The position numbers were made by a program, and so were the translations under genes. Source: Rhodospirillaceae bacterium LM-1 (GTDB taxonomy: Bacteria; Pseudomonadota; Alphaproteobacteria; Rhodospirillales; WMHbin7). From it: 64,000 bases of DNA. Location: contig CACUVI010000028.1 in the NCBI GenBank assembly GCA_902725215.1, forward strand, positions 175,872-239,871, in the 5' to 3' direction. Below, one piece after another: positions 7,808-17,900 of the stretch; position 1 is the first letter of the stretch; each line of letters begins with the position of its first letter. The notes under the pieces were generated by a model. It ran no database searches and was not told where the DNA came from. It saw only the letters and a program-made list of their open reading frames with translations.

Positions 7808-9103
7808 ATGCCGGACGAAATTGCGCATAGCGAAATCGGAAGCCAGGGCGAATATGTCCTGCGCCATCTGTTGCATGGCGAGGTGCATGCCCGCCCGCAT
7901 GAACTGCTGGAACCCCCTTTCGAGGCTCTTCACCTTGTTTTTCTGTCGGGCGGCGCGCCCGCTGAGGCCGATCGCAACCATTTGGCCCGCCTGTGCGAAC
8001 TGCTGGGCGTGCCCGCTTTGGTGCCGGTGGACAACTTTCATGTCTTTGATCTGCCAGCATTTCGCCTGCGCTGGGAGCGCCACACCGAATTCTCGACCTG
8101 GACCTTGTTCAAGACTGGCGGTTTCGAACGCCCCTTCGCCACGGACATTCTGGCCCTGCTGCCGGAAGACTGGCGTAAGCGCGTGCCGGGCAAGTTGCTG
8201 CTGTCGCTGCGCCTGGCCCTTGAAAACGCCGACCGCGAACCCGAAGAGTTGGATCAGTATTTCATGCCCCAGCCCCGGGTGGGCAGCCGGGTGATGGGGG
8301 GCGCGGCCTCGCTCTGGACGGATTTCCGCCTGCATGGCGATGGCATGGGCCGCTTTCTTGTTCATGACTGGGGATTGTCGAAGGGCCAGGCGGGGCGGTT
8401 GGTGCAGCGCCTATTCGAGATCGAAACCTACCGCATGATGGCGCTGTTGGCCCTGCCTGCCGCGCGCGATGCAGGCCCCGCCGCTGCAAGGCTTGACCGC
8501 GATCTGAAGGCGATCATTTCCGAACTGGCTTCGCCGGAACCCAGCGACGATCGCAGCTTGCTGGAGCGCTTGACCCAACTGGCCGCCGAGGGCGAGCGGT
8601 TGGGGTCCGCCACCGCTTACCGATTTTCCGCCGCCTCGGCCTATTACGCCCTGGTCAGAAGCCGGATCGAGGAGTTGCGCGAGGAACGCATCCAGGGCGT
8701 TCAGACCCTGGGCGAATTCATGGAGCGCCGTCTGGCGCCTGCCATGGCGACTTGCGAATCGACAAGGCTTCGCCTGGACGATCTGTCGGGGCGCATCGCC
8801 AGGGCGGGGGCTTTGCTGCGCACCAGGGTGGACATAGCGCTCGAGGAAAAGAACCGCGATCTTCTGAACTCCATGAACCGGCGGGCCAAGCTGCAACTGA
8901 GGCTGCAAGAGACCGTGGAAGGCCTGTCGATCGCCGCCATCAGCTATTATCTGGTCGGTTTGGTCGGCTATGGGGCCAAGGGGGCCAAGGCGGTGGGGCT
9001 GCCCATCGATCCCGACTTGGCTCAGGGGCTGTCGGTGCCCCTGGCCCTGCTGCTGGTTTGGTGGGGTCTGCGCCGCTTCAAGAAAAATCTGTCCCAGGAT
9101 TAG
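7808..9103 (+). CDS. DUF3422 family membrane-anchored protein
   Basis: A 431-residue protein of the DUF3422 family, common in alphaproteobacteria and of unknown function. The N-terminal half begins with the family signature HLLHGEVHARPHELL and includes FSTWTLFK. A central helical region of probable coiled coil (about residues 230-370) is followed by two C-terminal membrane segments (AAISYYLVGLVGYG and LSVPLALLLVWWGL). It is divergent from tldD with only 44 bases between starts. Confidence 0.9.
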   Translation: MPDEIAHSEIGSQGEYVLRHLLHGEVHARPHELLEPPFEALHLVFLSGGAPAEADRNHLARLCELLGVPALVPVDNFHVFDLPAFRLRWERHTEFSTWTLFKTGGFERPFATDILALLPEDWRKRVPGKLLLSLRLALENADREPEELDQYFMPQPRVGSRVMGGAASLWTDFRLHGDGMGRFLVHDWGLSKGQAGRLVQRLFEIETYRMMALLALPAARDAGPAAARLDRDLKAIISELASPEPSDDRSLLERLTQLAAEGERLGSATAYRFSAASAYYALVRSRIEELREERIQGVQTLGEFMERRLAPAMATCESTRLRLDDLSGRIARAGALLRTRVDIALEEKNRDLLNSMNRRAKLQLRLQETVEGLSIAAISYYLVGLVGYGAKGAKAVGLPIDPDLAQGLSVPLALLLVWWGLRRFKKNLSQD

Positions 9104-9108
9104 CTTGA

Positions 9109-9137
9109 TTGACGCCCTGGGGGAATTCCTCTATAAG
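9109..9137 (+). promoter_or_regulatory. Promoter of tRNA-Phe
   Basis: TTGACG (9109-9114), a 17-base spacer and TATAAG (9132-9137) form a good sigma-70 promoter 31 bases upstream of the mature tRNA-Phe 5' end. Confidence 0.75.
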
Positions 9138-9168
9138 CGCGGCCTCTAACCGGCCAAACGCGCCAGAT

Positions 9169-9244
9169 GCCCAGGTAGCTCAGTTGGTAGAGCATGCGAC
9201 TGAAAATCGCAGTGTCGTTGGTTCGATTCCGACCCTGGGCACCA
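9169..9244 (+). tRNA. tRNA-Phe(GAA)
   Basis: A 76-base cloverleaf with acceptor arms GCCCAGG/CCTGGGC, D-arm AGCTCAGTTGGTAGAGC, anticodon loop CTGAAAA with anticodon GAA, GTTCGATTCC T-loop and encoded CCA. Its 3' half, from 9199, is duplicated at 22512-22559, so this gene is the attachment site of the island. The present 3' half is the island-borne copy if crossover occurred in the repeat. Confidence 0.97.
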
Positions 9245-9246
9245 TT
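9199..9246 (+). repeat. attL: 3' half of tRNA-Phe
   Basis: This 48-base stretch, from the anticodon stem of tRNA-Phe to just past CCA, is identical to 22512-22559. The similarity continues imperfectly into the following terminator hairpin. It reconstitutes a functional tRNA gene on this side. Confidence 0.93.
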
Positions 9247-9251
9247 CTAAA

Positions 9252-9282
9252 CCCCTGAAAGCAAATAGCTTTCGGGGGTTTT
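9252..9282 (+). terminator. Terminator after tRNA-Phe (island-derived copy)
   Basis: Stem CCCCTGAAAGC (9252-9262) pairs with GCTTTCGGGGG (9268-9278), with one G-T pair, followed by TTTT. A diverged version lies at 22565-22595 after attR. By integration geometry the copy here arrived with the island. Confidence 0.8.
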
Positions 9283-9315
9283 CCATTATAAGGGCAGTGA
9301 GGTGGTTTTGGCCTT

Positions 9316-9336
9316 GGAAGCCACCGGGTAGCCACG
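9316..9336 (+). repeat. Subterminal 21-base repeat, left copy
   Basis: The 21 bases beginning GGAAGCCACCGGGTAGCCAC are identical, in the same orientation, to 22386-22406. They lie 70 bases inside attL. Candidate arm-type binding site for the integrase. The rest of 9283-9550 holds only the hsdM upstream region. Confidence 0.7.
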
Positions 9337-9550
9337 AAGCTGGACCAGTGACCCCTCGTGTTTCACTTTGGGTTTGCCCCCTAACGTGACAGACGCAAAA
9401 TGTGCCATCTTCAAGACTGCTAAACTTTGCATAGATGGCGCTGCGCCCAGGGGTTGTTAAGCGGCGTAATGCTAAGGCAATATACGTTCTTTGGGGTTTG
9501 CAGCCGGTCATCAAGGGGTGGCCGTTCCAGTGGAATTAGGGGTTGTCTCT

Positions 9551-11293
9551 ATGAATCAGCAGGCTTTATCTGCCTTGATCTGGTCGGTCGCCGATCTGTT
9601 GCGAGGCGATTATAAGCAGTCGGAATATGGTCGGGTTATCCTGCCGTTCACGATCTTGCGCCGCTTAGATTGCGTTCTGGAAGCAACCAAGCCTGCTGTT
9701 CTGACCGAATTAGCCGCCAAGGAGAAGCAGGGGGTAAATCCCGAGCCCTTCTTGCTGCGCAAGTCCAAACAGAGCTTCTTCAACACCTCTCCCCTCGACC
9801 TGCCCAAGCTGATGGGCGACCAGGATCATATCCGCGAGAACCTGTACAGCTACATCAACGCCTTTTCGTCAGCCGTGCGCGACGTGTTCGAACGTTTCGA
9901 ATTTTTCACCCAGATCGAGCGCTTGGCAAAAGCGGGGCTTCTTTATCAGGTTGCCGAGAAGTTCGCCTTTATCGACCTGCATCCGGATGCCGTCGATAAC
10001 CACCAAATGGGACTGGCGTTTGAGGAACTGATCCGCAAGTTCGCCGAACTGTCCAACGAAACGGCGGGAGAGCATTTCACACCCCGTGAAGTCATCCGCC
10101 TGATGGTGAATTTGTTGTTCATTGAAGATGACGAGGTGCTGTCGAAGAAAGGTGTGGTGCGCACCATCTACGACCCCACGGCGGGGACCGGCGGCATGCT
10201 GTCCATCGCGGGCGAATATCTGGCTGAGCACAATCGAGATTCCCGCCTGACCATGTTCGGCCAGGAACTGAACCCCGAATCCTATGCCATCTGCAAGGCG
10301 GATATGCTGATCAAGGGGCAGGACGTGGCCAACATCACATTTGGCAACACGCTGTCCGAAGACGGCCACCCGCATATGAAATTCGACTATATGCTGTCCA
10401 ATCCGCCCTTTGGCGTCGAGTGGAAGAAGGTCGAGAAGGAAGTCCGCAAGGAGTACGAGCAGCAGGGCCATAACGGGCGCTTCGGCCCCGGCTTGCCGCG
10501 TGTATCCGATGGCTCGATGCTGTTTCTTTTGCACCTGATTTCCAAGATGCGGCCCGTGGCGGAAGGAGGCTCGCGCTTTGGCATCGTGCTGAACGGCTCG
10601 CCCCTGTTTACCGGCGGAGCTGGAAGCGGTGAAAGCGAAATCCGCCGCTATGTGCTGGAAAATGATTTGTTGGAGGCCATCATTGGCCTGCCCACCGACA
10701 TGTTCTACAACACCGGCATTTCCACCTATATCTGGATTGTCAGCAACAAGAAACCCGCCGCTCGCAAGGGCAAGGTGCAACTGATCGACGCGGGCGGCAT
10801 GTGGCAGAAAATGCGCAAAAGTCTGGGAGCCAAGCGCAAGGAACTGTCGGACACTCATATCGAGGAAATTACCCGCCTGTTTGGACGTTTTGCCGAAGCC
10901 GAGCAGGACGGCAAGCCGATCAGCCGCATCTTCAAGAACGCAGACTTCGGCTATCGCGCCATCACGGTCGAGCGGCCCGAGCGAGACGATAAGGGCAAGA
11001 TCGTCCTGGCGACCAAGGGAAAGCAGAAGGGCAAGCCGCAGCCGGATTCAAAGCTGCGCGACACCGAGAACGTGCCGCTGGGCGAGGATGTTGATGCCTA
11101 CTTCAAGCGCGAGGTGCTGCCCCATGCGCCCGACGCCTGGATCGACCATGAGAAAACGAAGGTGGGATACGAAATCCCCTTCAACCGTCATTTCTATGTC
11201 TTCCAGCCCCCGCGCTCGCTGGAGGAAATCGACACTGATCTGAAGGGGGTTATAGGAAAAATTCAAGCGATGCTGGCGGAGGTATTGAAATGA
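9551..11293 (+). CDS. hsdM: Type I restriction-modification methyltransferase subunit
   Basis: A 580-residue N6-adenine methyltransferase, the modification subunit that with HsdS methylates the recognition site and with HsdR forms the restriction enzyme. The N-terminal HsdM_N domain begins [20 protein letters not shown]. The SAM-binding motif [10 protein letters not shown] is near residue 207 and the catalytic NPPF near residue 283. The ATG at 9551 has AGGGG 8 bases upstream; a longer reading from 9491 is not conserved. It is the first gene of the island's defence block, followed 117 bases later by an Abi_2 gene rather than hsdS. Confidence 0.95.
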   Translation: MNQQALSALIWSVADLLRGDYKQSEYGRVILPFTILRRLDCVLEATKPAVLTELAAKEKQGVNPEPFLLRKSKQSFFNTSPLDLPKLMGDQDHIRENLYSYINAFSSAVRDVFERFEFFTQIERLAKAGLLYQVAEKFAFIDLHPDAVDNHQMGLAFEELIRKFAELSNETAGEHFTPREVIRLMVNLLFIEDDEVLSKKGVVRTIYDPTAGTGGMLSIAGEYLAEHNRDSRLTMFGQELNPESYAICKADMLIKGQDVANITFGNTLSEDGHPHMKFDYMLSNPPFGVEWKKVEKEVRKEYEQQGHNGRFGPGLPRVSDGSMLFLLHLISKMRPVAEGGSRFGIVLNGSPLFTGGAGSGESEIRRYVLENDLLEAIIGLPTDMFYNTGISTYIWIVSNKKPAARKGKVQLIDAGGMWQKMRKSLGAKRKELSDTHIEEITRLFGRFAEAEQDGKPISRIFKNADFGYRAITVERPERDDKGKIVLATKGKQKGKPQPDSKLRDTENVPLGEDVDAYFKREVLPHAPDAWIDHEKTKVGYEIPFNRHFYVFQPPRSLEEIDTDLKGVIGKIQAMLAEVLK

Positions 11294-11410
11294 TTCGTTT
11301 CTTTCCGCTTGCATCAGCAAATCCATTGATTCAGAATGCGTTCAACAACACCCCCCACGCCTCTCATAAGAACGGCGCACCATGGGGGGTTACTTTTTCT
11401 GGGGATTGCG

Positions 11411-12340
11411 ATGCAATTTCCTAAGCCCCCCACCTCCGTTTCAGAGCAGCTTAAAAAGCTTCAATCTCGTGGGATGATTATTCCCGACACAGAGGCGGCA
11501 GCCCATTATCTTTCTCATATCAGTTACTATAGGTTAACCGCATATTGGCTGCCTTTCGAGACAAGTCACGAGCAGCATCAGTTTCGAGCGGGGACAAGAT
11601 TTGAAGATGCGCTAAACCTCTACATCTTCGACCGTGAACTTAGGTTGCTGCTAATGGATGCCATTGAGCGGGTAGAGATATCAACCCGTACTCATTGGAT
11701 GGATGCGCTTGTTAAGAAGCATGGCGCGCATGCCCATCTCGAACCAACCTTGTTTACCACAACGACCGACAGAAGCGGCAAAGTTGTTTGGTCACATAGC
11801 AAAGCTGTTGCATCGCTGACGGTGGAAAGCCAAAAGAGCCGGGAAATCTTCATCCTTCATTTGCGCCACAAGTATGACGAGGCGCTGCCCCCCCTGTGGG
11901 CGACTTGCGAGTTGATGACGTTCGGCGAATTTTCCAAGTGGTTCACGCACACGCAAAGTAGTGCTTTGCGAAATCAGGTCGCTCGTGCCTATGGAATGGA
12001 TGAAACCACTCTAACATCCTTTCTTCACCATCTTGCCGTCGTACGAAATCTCTGCGCTCATCATGCCCGGCTATGGAATCGAGACTTTACTTTCCGTTGG
12101 AAGCTGCCAAGTAAAAAACCTACCTTCCTGGCTGCAAACTTAAATTTCGACAAGGGGCGTAGCCTTTACAATACCCTGGTCATGTTGGGATTCATGATGG
12201 ACATTATCAGCCCCCATACGGGTTGGAAGAAACGTGTCCTTGATTTAATCGTCCACCATGGAATTGACCCAACAAGCATGGGTTTTCCCAGTGATTACCG
12301 CGATCGGCGCTTGTGGTCTACCACGGAGGCGACGTCATGA
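11411..12340 (+). CDS. Abi_2 (AbiD/AbiF-like) abortive-infection family protein
   Basis: A 309-residue Abi_2 family protein. The family pattern is seen in YLSHISYYRLTAYWLPF, YIFDRELRLLLMDAIERVEI and LRHKYDEALPPLWATCELMTFG. The segment RNLCAHHARLWNR (about residues 211-223) contains an R-x4-H motif like that of HEPN ribonucleases, the superfamily to which Abi_2 belongs. ATG 11411 has GGGGA 5 bases upstream and fits the family start. Related proteins stop phage growth by inhibiting or killing the infected cell. It sits between hsdM and hsdS, overlaps a GIY-YIG remnant by 4 bases, and is lower in GC than hsdM. Phage resistance here is inferred. Confidence 0.88.
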   Translation: MQFPKPPTSVSEQLKKLQSRGMIIPDTEAAAHYLSHISYYRLTAYWLPFETSHEQHQFRAGTRFEDALNLYIFDRELRLLLMDAIERVEISTRTHWMDALVKKHGAHAHLEPTLFTTTTDRSGKVVWSHSKAVASLTVESQKSREIFILHLRHKYDEALPPLWATCELMTFGEFSKWFTHTQSSALRNQVARAYGMDETTLTSFLHHLAVVRNLCAHHARLWNRDFTFRWKLPSKKPTFLAANLNFDKGRSLYNTLVMLGFMMDIISPHTGWKKRVLDLIVHHGIDPTSMGFPSDYRDRRLWSTTEATS

Positions 12341-12402
12341 CCAAAGGCCGTTCGATTCGTCTTTTCCTTGCCGATGGCATGCCCAAGGAAGCCGAGGCAT
12401 GA
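12337..12402 (+). pseudogene. N-terminal remnant of a probable GIY-YIG nuclease gene
   Basis: A 21-codon frame starting MTKGRSIRLFLADG overlaps the Abi_2 stop (ATGA) and its own stop overlaps the hsdS start (ATGA). I recognise the GRSIRLFLADG beginning as that of GIY-YIG nuclease-family proteins found within type I R-M loci; after it the frame runs straight into MPKEAEA and stops. The simplest reading is an internal deletion that removed the nuclease body but kept translational coupling from abi to hsdS. It may now act only as a leader peptide. Confidence 0.6.
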
Positions 12403-13739
12403 CCTATCCGCGCTATCCCAAATACAAGGACAGCGGCGTCGAGTGGCTGGGCGAGGTGCCCGAGCATTGGAATGTTGCATCAGTGAAAAGATTGTTTTCG
12501 GTTGTTGGAGGCTCAACGCCTAAATCTGAAAATGAAGCATTTTGGGAGGGGGGCATTGTTTGGGTCACACCGGCTGACTTGAGTCAAATTAAAGGGCTGT
12601 TGATTGCCGATTCAACGAGGAGAATTAGTGAGGAAGGTTTAGCCTCTTGCGGAACAACACTGGTGCCAGAAGGCAGCCTTATCCTCTCAACCCGTGCTCC
12701 CATTGGCTCTTTGGGAATTGCGGCTACTGTCATGTGCACAAACCAGGGATGCAAGGCCCTAGTACCCAATCCAGAAACAAACGCAAAATTCTATGCCTAC
12801 CTATTTTCTGCCAGCAACGATGAACTAAATATAAGAGGTAAGGGAACAACATTCCTTGAGCTTTCTGGTGATGCCTTAGCGTCTTTTTCCATCCCAGTAC
12901 CTTTTCCTGTTGAGCAAACCGCCATCGCCGTCTTCCTTGACCGCGAGACGGGGAGGATTGATGCGCTGATTGCCGAGCAGGAAAAGCTGATTGAGTTGCT
13001 GAAGGAAAAGCGCCAAGCCGTCATCTCCCACGCCGTCACCAAGGGGCTTGATCCTTCCGCGCCTATGAAGGACAGCGGCATCAAATGGCTCGGCGATGTC
13101 CCCGCGCATTGGGAATTCAAACGGTTCAAGGATGTTTGCGTAGAAATTGTGGACTGCAAGAACAGGACGCCGGATCAATTTGATGATGGCGAGTATTTCG
13201 TGGTCCGAACATCATGCGTGAAAGATGGTCTGTTTGACCAACAGCACGGCTATATGACGAACCTTGACAATTTCCTTGAATGGACACGAAAAGGACGGCC
13301 ACGCGACGGTGACGTTCTTTTTACGAGGGAGGCTCCAGCAGGTGAAGCCTGCCTTTCGCCAGTCGGGCTTGATTTCTGCCTTGGGCAAAGAATGATGTAT
13401 CTGAGGCCCGATCTCAGTCAGATTAGATCGGATTTTCTTCTTCTTTCCGTCTACGGACCTCAGGTCCGACAGTTCATTCAAGCTAAGGCAAAAGGCAGCA
13501 CGGTAGGCCATCTTCGTGTTGGGGAGGTCGGAGAGCTTCCCTGCCTAATTCCGCCGATTGACGAGCAGGCAGCACTCTCCGCCACCATGGCGCAATTTGA
13601 TTGTCAGATGGACGAACTTAGTGCTGAAGCACTCCGCGCCATTGAGCTTCTGAAAGAACACCGCTCGGCCCTGATATCCGCTGCCGTTACCGGCAAGATC
13701 GATGTGCGCGGGCTGGTTCCCGATCAGGAGGCGGCATGA
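12399..13739 (+). CDS. hsdS: Type I restriction-modification specificity subunit
   Basis: A 446-residue HsdS with two target-recognition domains. Each repeat begins with a similar segment: YKDSGVEWLGEVPEHWNV near the N-terminus and MKDSGIKWLGDVPAHWEF near residue 223. Each ends in a conserved helix (VFLDRETGRIDALIAEQEKLIELLKEKR; MDELSAEALRAIELLKEHRSALI). The two domains define the two halves of the split recognition site, which cannot be read from sequence. The TRDs are lower in GC than the helices, as usual for swapped domains. Its start overlaps the remnant ORF and its end overlaps fic, both by 4 bases. Confidence 0.94.
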   Translation: MTYPRYPKYKDSGVEWLGEVPEHWNVASVKRLFSVVGGSTPKSENEAFWEGGIVWVTPADLSQIKGLLIADSTRRISEEGLASCGTTLVPEGSLILSTRAPIGSLGIAATVMCTNQGCKALVPNPETNAKFYAYLFSASNDELNIRGKGTTFLELSGDALASFSIPVPFPVEQTAIAVFLDRETGRIDALIAEQEKLIELLKEKRQAVISHAVTKGLDPSAPMKDSGIKWLGDVPAHWEFKRFKDVCVEIVDCKNRTPDQFDDGEYFVVRTSCVKDGLFDQQHGYMTNLDNFLEWTRKGRPRDGDVLFTREAPAGEACLSPVGLDFCLGQRMMYLRPDLSQIRSDFLLLSVYGPQVRQFIQAKAKGSTVGHLRVGEVGELPCLIPPIDEQAALSATMAQFDCQMDELSAEALRAIELLKEHRSALISAAVTGKIDVRGLVPDQEAA

Positions 13740-14869
13740 AATTCGAGACCTTCCAGGCCGGGCATTGGCAACCGCGCTATCAGTACAAAAGTTTCGAGCC
13801 TATTTTGGTGAATCAGGAATGGACCTGGGAAGACCCGGCCATCAATACGCTGCTGGAAGCCGCCAACCGCGCCTTGGGCGAGCTGAACGCATTTTCGCTG
13901 ATCGTGCCCGATATCGACCTGTTCATTCAGATGCATGTGGTGAAAGAGGCGCAGTCTTCCAGCCGGATCGAAGGCACGCAAACCGGCATCGACGAAGCCT
14001 TGATGCCCGAGGAGCATATCCAGCCGGAAAAGCGCGACGATTGGCGCGAGGTGCGCAACTATATCAAGGCCATCAATTCGGCGATCATCGATCTGTCTAC
14101 CCTGCCGCTTTCGAACCGCTTGCTGAAGGAAACCCACGCCATTTTGATGCAAGGCGTGCGCGGCGAACACAAACAGCCGGGCGAGTTCCGCATCAGTCAG
14201 AATTGGATTGGCGGCTCCAGTCTGGCCGACGCCGCCTTTATTCCGCCGCACCAGGATAGTGTCGAGGAACTGATGGGCGATCTTGAGAAATTCTTGCACA
14301 ATGACGCCATCACGGTTCCCCATCTGGTGCGCTTGGCCATCTGTCATTACCAGTTCGAGACCATCCATCCTTTCCTGGACGGCAACGGGCGCATCGGGCG
14401 TTTGCTGGTGCCATTGTATCTGGTCAGCAACGGTTTGTTGGCCAAGCCATCCCTGTATCTGTCGGATTTCTTCGAGCGCAACCGCGCCAGCTATTACGAC
14501 GCCCTGATGCGGGTGCGCGTTTCCAACGACATCATCCATTGGGTCCGTTTCTTTCTGAAAGGTATGGCTGAAACTGCCACCAAGGGGCGCGAGGTGTTCC
14601 GGCAGGTTTTGAGTTTGCGCACAGAGGTTGAGACGGCCATCCTGGGTCTGGGCAAACGCACGCCCAATGCCCGCCAAGCCCTGAACTATCTGTACAACCA
14701 GCCGATGGTATCGGCGTCCGACATCGAGCGGGCGCTTGGCGTGACGACAAAGACCGCCAACGATTTAATACGTGATTTCATAAGGTTAGGAATTCTGGTG
14801 GAAGTCACCGGGCAGCGGCGGTGGCGGACATATGTCTTTGATCGTTACCTTACGCTTTTCGTAAGTTAA
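13736..14869 (+). CDS. Fic-family protein (probable AMP-transferase)
   Basis: A 377-residue Fic protein with a Fic_N region, the Fic core and a C-terminal winged-helix-like segment (SASDIERALGVTTKTANDLI). The catalytic motif HPFLDGNGRIGR starts at His211 and matches HxFx[D/E]GNGRxxR. The inhibitory motif (S/T)xxxE(G/N) is present as SSRIEG at residues 75-80, so activity is probably auto-inhibited. Fic enzymes AMPylate target proteins. It overlaps hsdS by 4 bases and precedes hsdR. Fic or similar genes occur in many type I loci, but the role there is not settled. Confidence 0.93.
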   Translation: MKFETFQAGHWQPRYQYKSFEPILVNQEWTWEDPAINTLLEAANRALGELNAFSLIVPDIDLFIQMHVVKEAQSSSRIEGTQTGIDEALMPEEHIQPEKRDDWREVRNYIKAINSAIIDLSTLPLSNRLLKETHAILMQGVRGEHKQPGEFRISQNWIGGSSLADAAFIPPHQDSVEELMGDLEKFLHNDAITVPHLVRLAICHYQFETIHPFLDGNGRIGRLLVPLYLVSNGLLAKPSLYLSDFFERNRASYYDALMRVRVSNDIIHWVRFFLKGMAETATKGREVFRQVLSLRTEVETAILGLGKRTPNARQALNYLYNQPMVSASDIERALGVTTKTANDLIRDFIRLGILVEVTGQRRWRTYVFDRYLTLFVS

Positions 14870-14893
14870 GGGAAACGCGCTTTCCTTAACTTA
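14862..14893. promoter_or_regulatory. Hairpin between fic and hsdR
   Basis: TAAGTTAAGG (14862-14871) and CCTTAACTTA (14884-14893) are perfect 10-base arms spanning the fic stop codon. The rest of the 102-base gap repeats related words (CCTTAAGGTTAGG, CCCTAAACTAAGG, TAGGGTTAGGG). The region could attenuate fic-hsdR readthrough or bind a regulator of hsdR; the winged-helix end of the adjacent Fic protein is one candidate. Confidence 0.55.
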
Positions 14894-14971
14894 GCCAGGC
14901 CTTAAGGTTAGGTAAATTGATTTCCCTAAACTAAGGCCCTAGCTAGGGTTAGGGAAGAGGGAGGGTAGACG

Positions 14972-17900
14972 GTGAATTTGCACAAGGAAGTTGAGCTGGA
15001 GAACGAGATTTGCGCCCATCTGGCGGCGCAGGGTTGGCACTACGACCCCATGGATGCGCCGCTTTTTGACCGCAAGCGGGCCTTGTTTCCGTCCGACATT
15101 TTGGCCTGGGCGCAGGCCAGCCAGCCCGATTCCTGGGAGGCTTTGAGCAAAAGCCAAGGTGCGGCAGCCGAGGCTGTTCTTTTGGATCGCATCCGCAAGC
15201 AGTTGGACGACCGGGGCACTTTGGATGTTTTGCGCCATGGGGTCGAGTTGCTGGGCTTGCGCAAGCCTTTGGCCTTGGCCCAGTTCAAGCCTGCGCTGAC
15301 CATGAACCCGGACCTTCAGGCCCGCTATGCCGACAACCGGCTGCGGGTGGTCCGCCAGGTCCGCTACTCGGTTCACAATGAAAACGCCATCGACCTCGTC
15401 CTGTTCGTCAATGGCCTGCCGGTGGCGACGGTGGAACTGAAAAGCGACTTCACCCAATCGGTTGAAGACGCGGTGGATCAGTACCGCTTCGACCGCCACC
15501 CAAGGCCCAAAGGCCAGAGTGCGGCTGAACCGTTGCTCGATTTCCCGCGTGGCGCATTGGTTCATTTCGCGGTCAGTAATTCCGAAGTGCGGATGACCAC
15601 CAAGCTGGAAGGTGCAGGGACCACCTTCTTGCCTTTCAACCTGGGTTGTGATGGCGGGGCTGGCAATCCTGCCAATCCCAACGGCCACAAGACGGCCTAT
15701 TTGTGGGAACAGGTGTGGGCCAGGGATAGCTGGTTGGAAATTCTGGGCCGCTATGTCGTCGCCAAGAAGGACAGCAAAAAGCAAATCGAGAAGCTGATTT
15801 TCCCGCGCTACCACCAACTGGACGTGACGCGCAAGTTGGTATCGGCGGTGCTGGACGAAAAGCCGGGGCAGAAATATCTGATCCAGCATTCAGCAGGCTC
15901 GGGCAAGACCAACTCGATTGCCTGGGCGGCTCATTTCCTGGCCGATTTGCATGATGCTGATAATGCCAAACTGTTCGACACGGTGGTGGTGGTCAGCGAC
16001 CGCACGGTTCTCGATTCCCAATTGCAGGAAGCCATTTTCGACTTCGAGCGCACGACCGGGGTGGTAGCCACCATAACTGGCGAGAAACAGAGCAAAAGCG
16101 GCGAACTGGCCGAGGCGTTTTCGGGCAGCAAGAAGATCGTGGTTTGCACCATCCAAACCTTTCCCTTCGCCTTGAAGGCGGTGCAGGAATTGGCGGCTAC
16201 CGAGGGCAAGCGTTTTGTCGTGATCGCCGACGAGGCCCATTCCTCGCAAACCGGTGATGCGGCGGCCAAGCTGAAACAAGTGCTTTCTGCTCAGGAATTG
16301 GAAGAGCTGGCCGACGGCGGCGAAATCAGCACCGAAGATGTTCTGGCCGCCCAGATGGCCGCTAGGTCCAACGAATCTGGCATTACCTATGTTGCCTTCA
16401 CGGCAACGCCCAAAGCCAAGACGCTGGAGCTTTTCGGACGCCGCCCAAACCCAGTGCTTCCCGCTGGCCCCGACAATCTGCCCGCCCCCTTCCATGTCTA
16501 TTCCATGCGCCAGGCCATCGAAGAAGGCTTCATCCTGGATGTGCTGAAAAACTACACCCCCTACAAGCTGGCCTTCAAGCTGGCCCACGAGGGCAAGGAG
16601 TGGGACGAAAAGGAGGTCGAGCGCAGCGAGGCCATGAAGGGCATCATGCGCTGGGTGCGCCTGCATCCCTATAACATCAGCCAGAAAGTTCAGGTGGTGG
16701 TCGAGCATTACCGCGAAACGGTGGCTCCGCTTCTAGGCGGCAAGGCTAAGGCGATGGTGGTTGTGGCCAGCCGTCTTGAGGCCGTGCGCTGGCAATTGTC
16801 CATCGACAAATACATCAAGAAATCTGGCTACAAGATGGCAACCCTGGTTGCCTTTTCCGGCGAAGTGATCGACAAGGATTCAGGCCCTGATCCGTTTACC
16901 GAGAACAGCGCCTCTTTGAACCCCAACCTCAAGGGGCGTGACATCCGCAAAGCCTTTGCTACCGAGGAATATCAAATTCTTCTGGTGGCCAATAAATTCC
17001 AGACCGGTTTCGATCAGCCCTTGCTGTGCGGCATGTATGTGGACAAGCGGTTGGCGGGCATTCAGGCGGTGCAAACCCTGTCGCGTCTCAATCGCGCCCA
17101 TCCTGGCAAGGACACCACCTATATCCTCGACTTCGTCAACGACCCCGCCGAGGTTTTGACTTCGTTCAAGGCTTATTATGACAGGGCGGAACTTGAGGAC
17201 GTGACCGATCCCAATTTGGTGTTTGATCTTAGGGCCAAGCTGGACGCCAGCGGCATTTATGACGAGGTCGAGGTTGAACGGGTTATCGCCATCGAGATGA
17301 ACCCCAAGGCAACACAAGGCCAATTGGCTGCGGCCCTTGAGCCGGTGGCGGACCGCGTGCTCAAACGCTACAAGCTGGCCAAGAATTCCTTGACAGCGGC
17401 GCAGGAAACCGGCGACGCCAGAACCGAGAAAGAAGCCAAGAACGAGATCCAAACGCTTGAGCTTTTCAAGCGCGATATTGGCACGTTCCTTCGCGTCTAT
17501 ACATTCCTGTCGCAAATCTTCGACTATGGCAACACGGCGCTGGAGAAGCGGGCCATCTTCTTCAAACGACTACTTCCTTTGCTGGAATTTGGCCGCGAGC
17601 GCGAAGGGGTGGATCTTTCCAAGGTGGTGCTGACCCATCACAAACTGAAGGATCAGGGAAAGCGCAATCTGCCCTTATCTGAGGGGGCGGCACCCAAGCT
17701 GAAGCCCTTGTCGGAAAGCGGTGGCGGCGAGGTTCAAGACAAAGAGAAGGTTCTGCTTGAAGAGATCATCCAGAAGGTCAACCACCTGTTCGAGGGCGAA
17801 CTAACCGATGAAGACAAGCTGGTCTATGTGAACCATGTTTTGAAGGGCAAGCTGCTGGAATCGGAAGTTCTGGCTCAGCAGGCCGCCAACAATACCAAAG

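Noticed and set aside
7763-8060. N-terminal extension of TldD
   Set aside because: It would cover the start of the divergent DUF3422 gene and is not like TldD.
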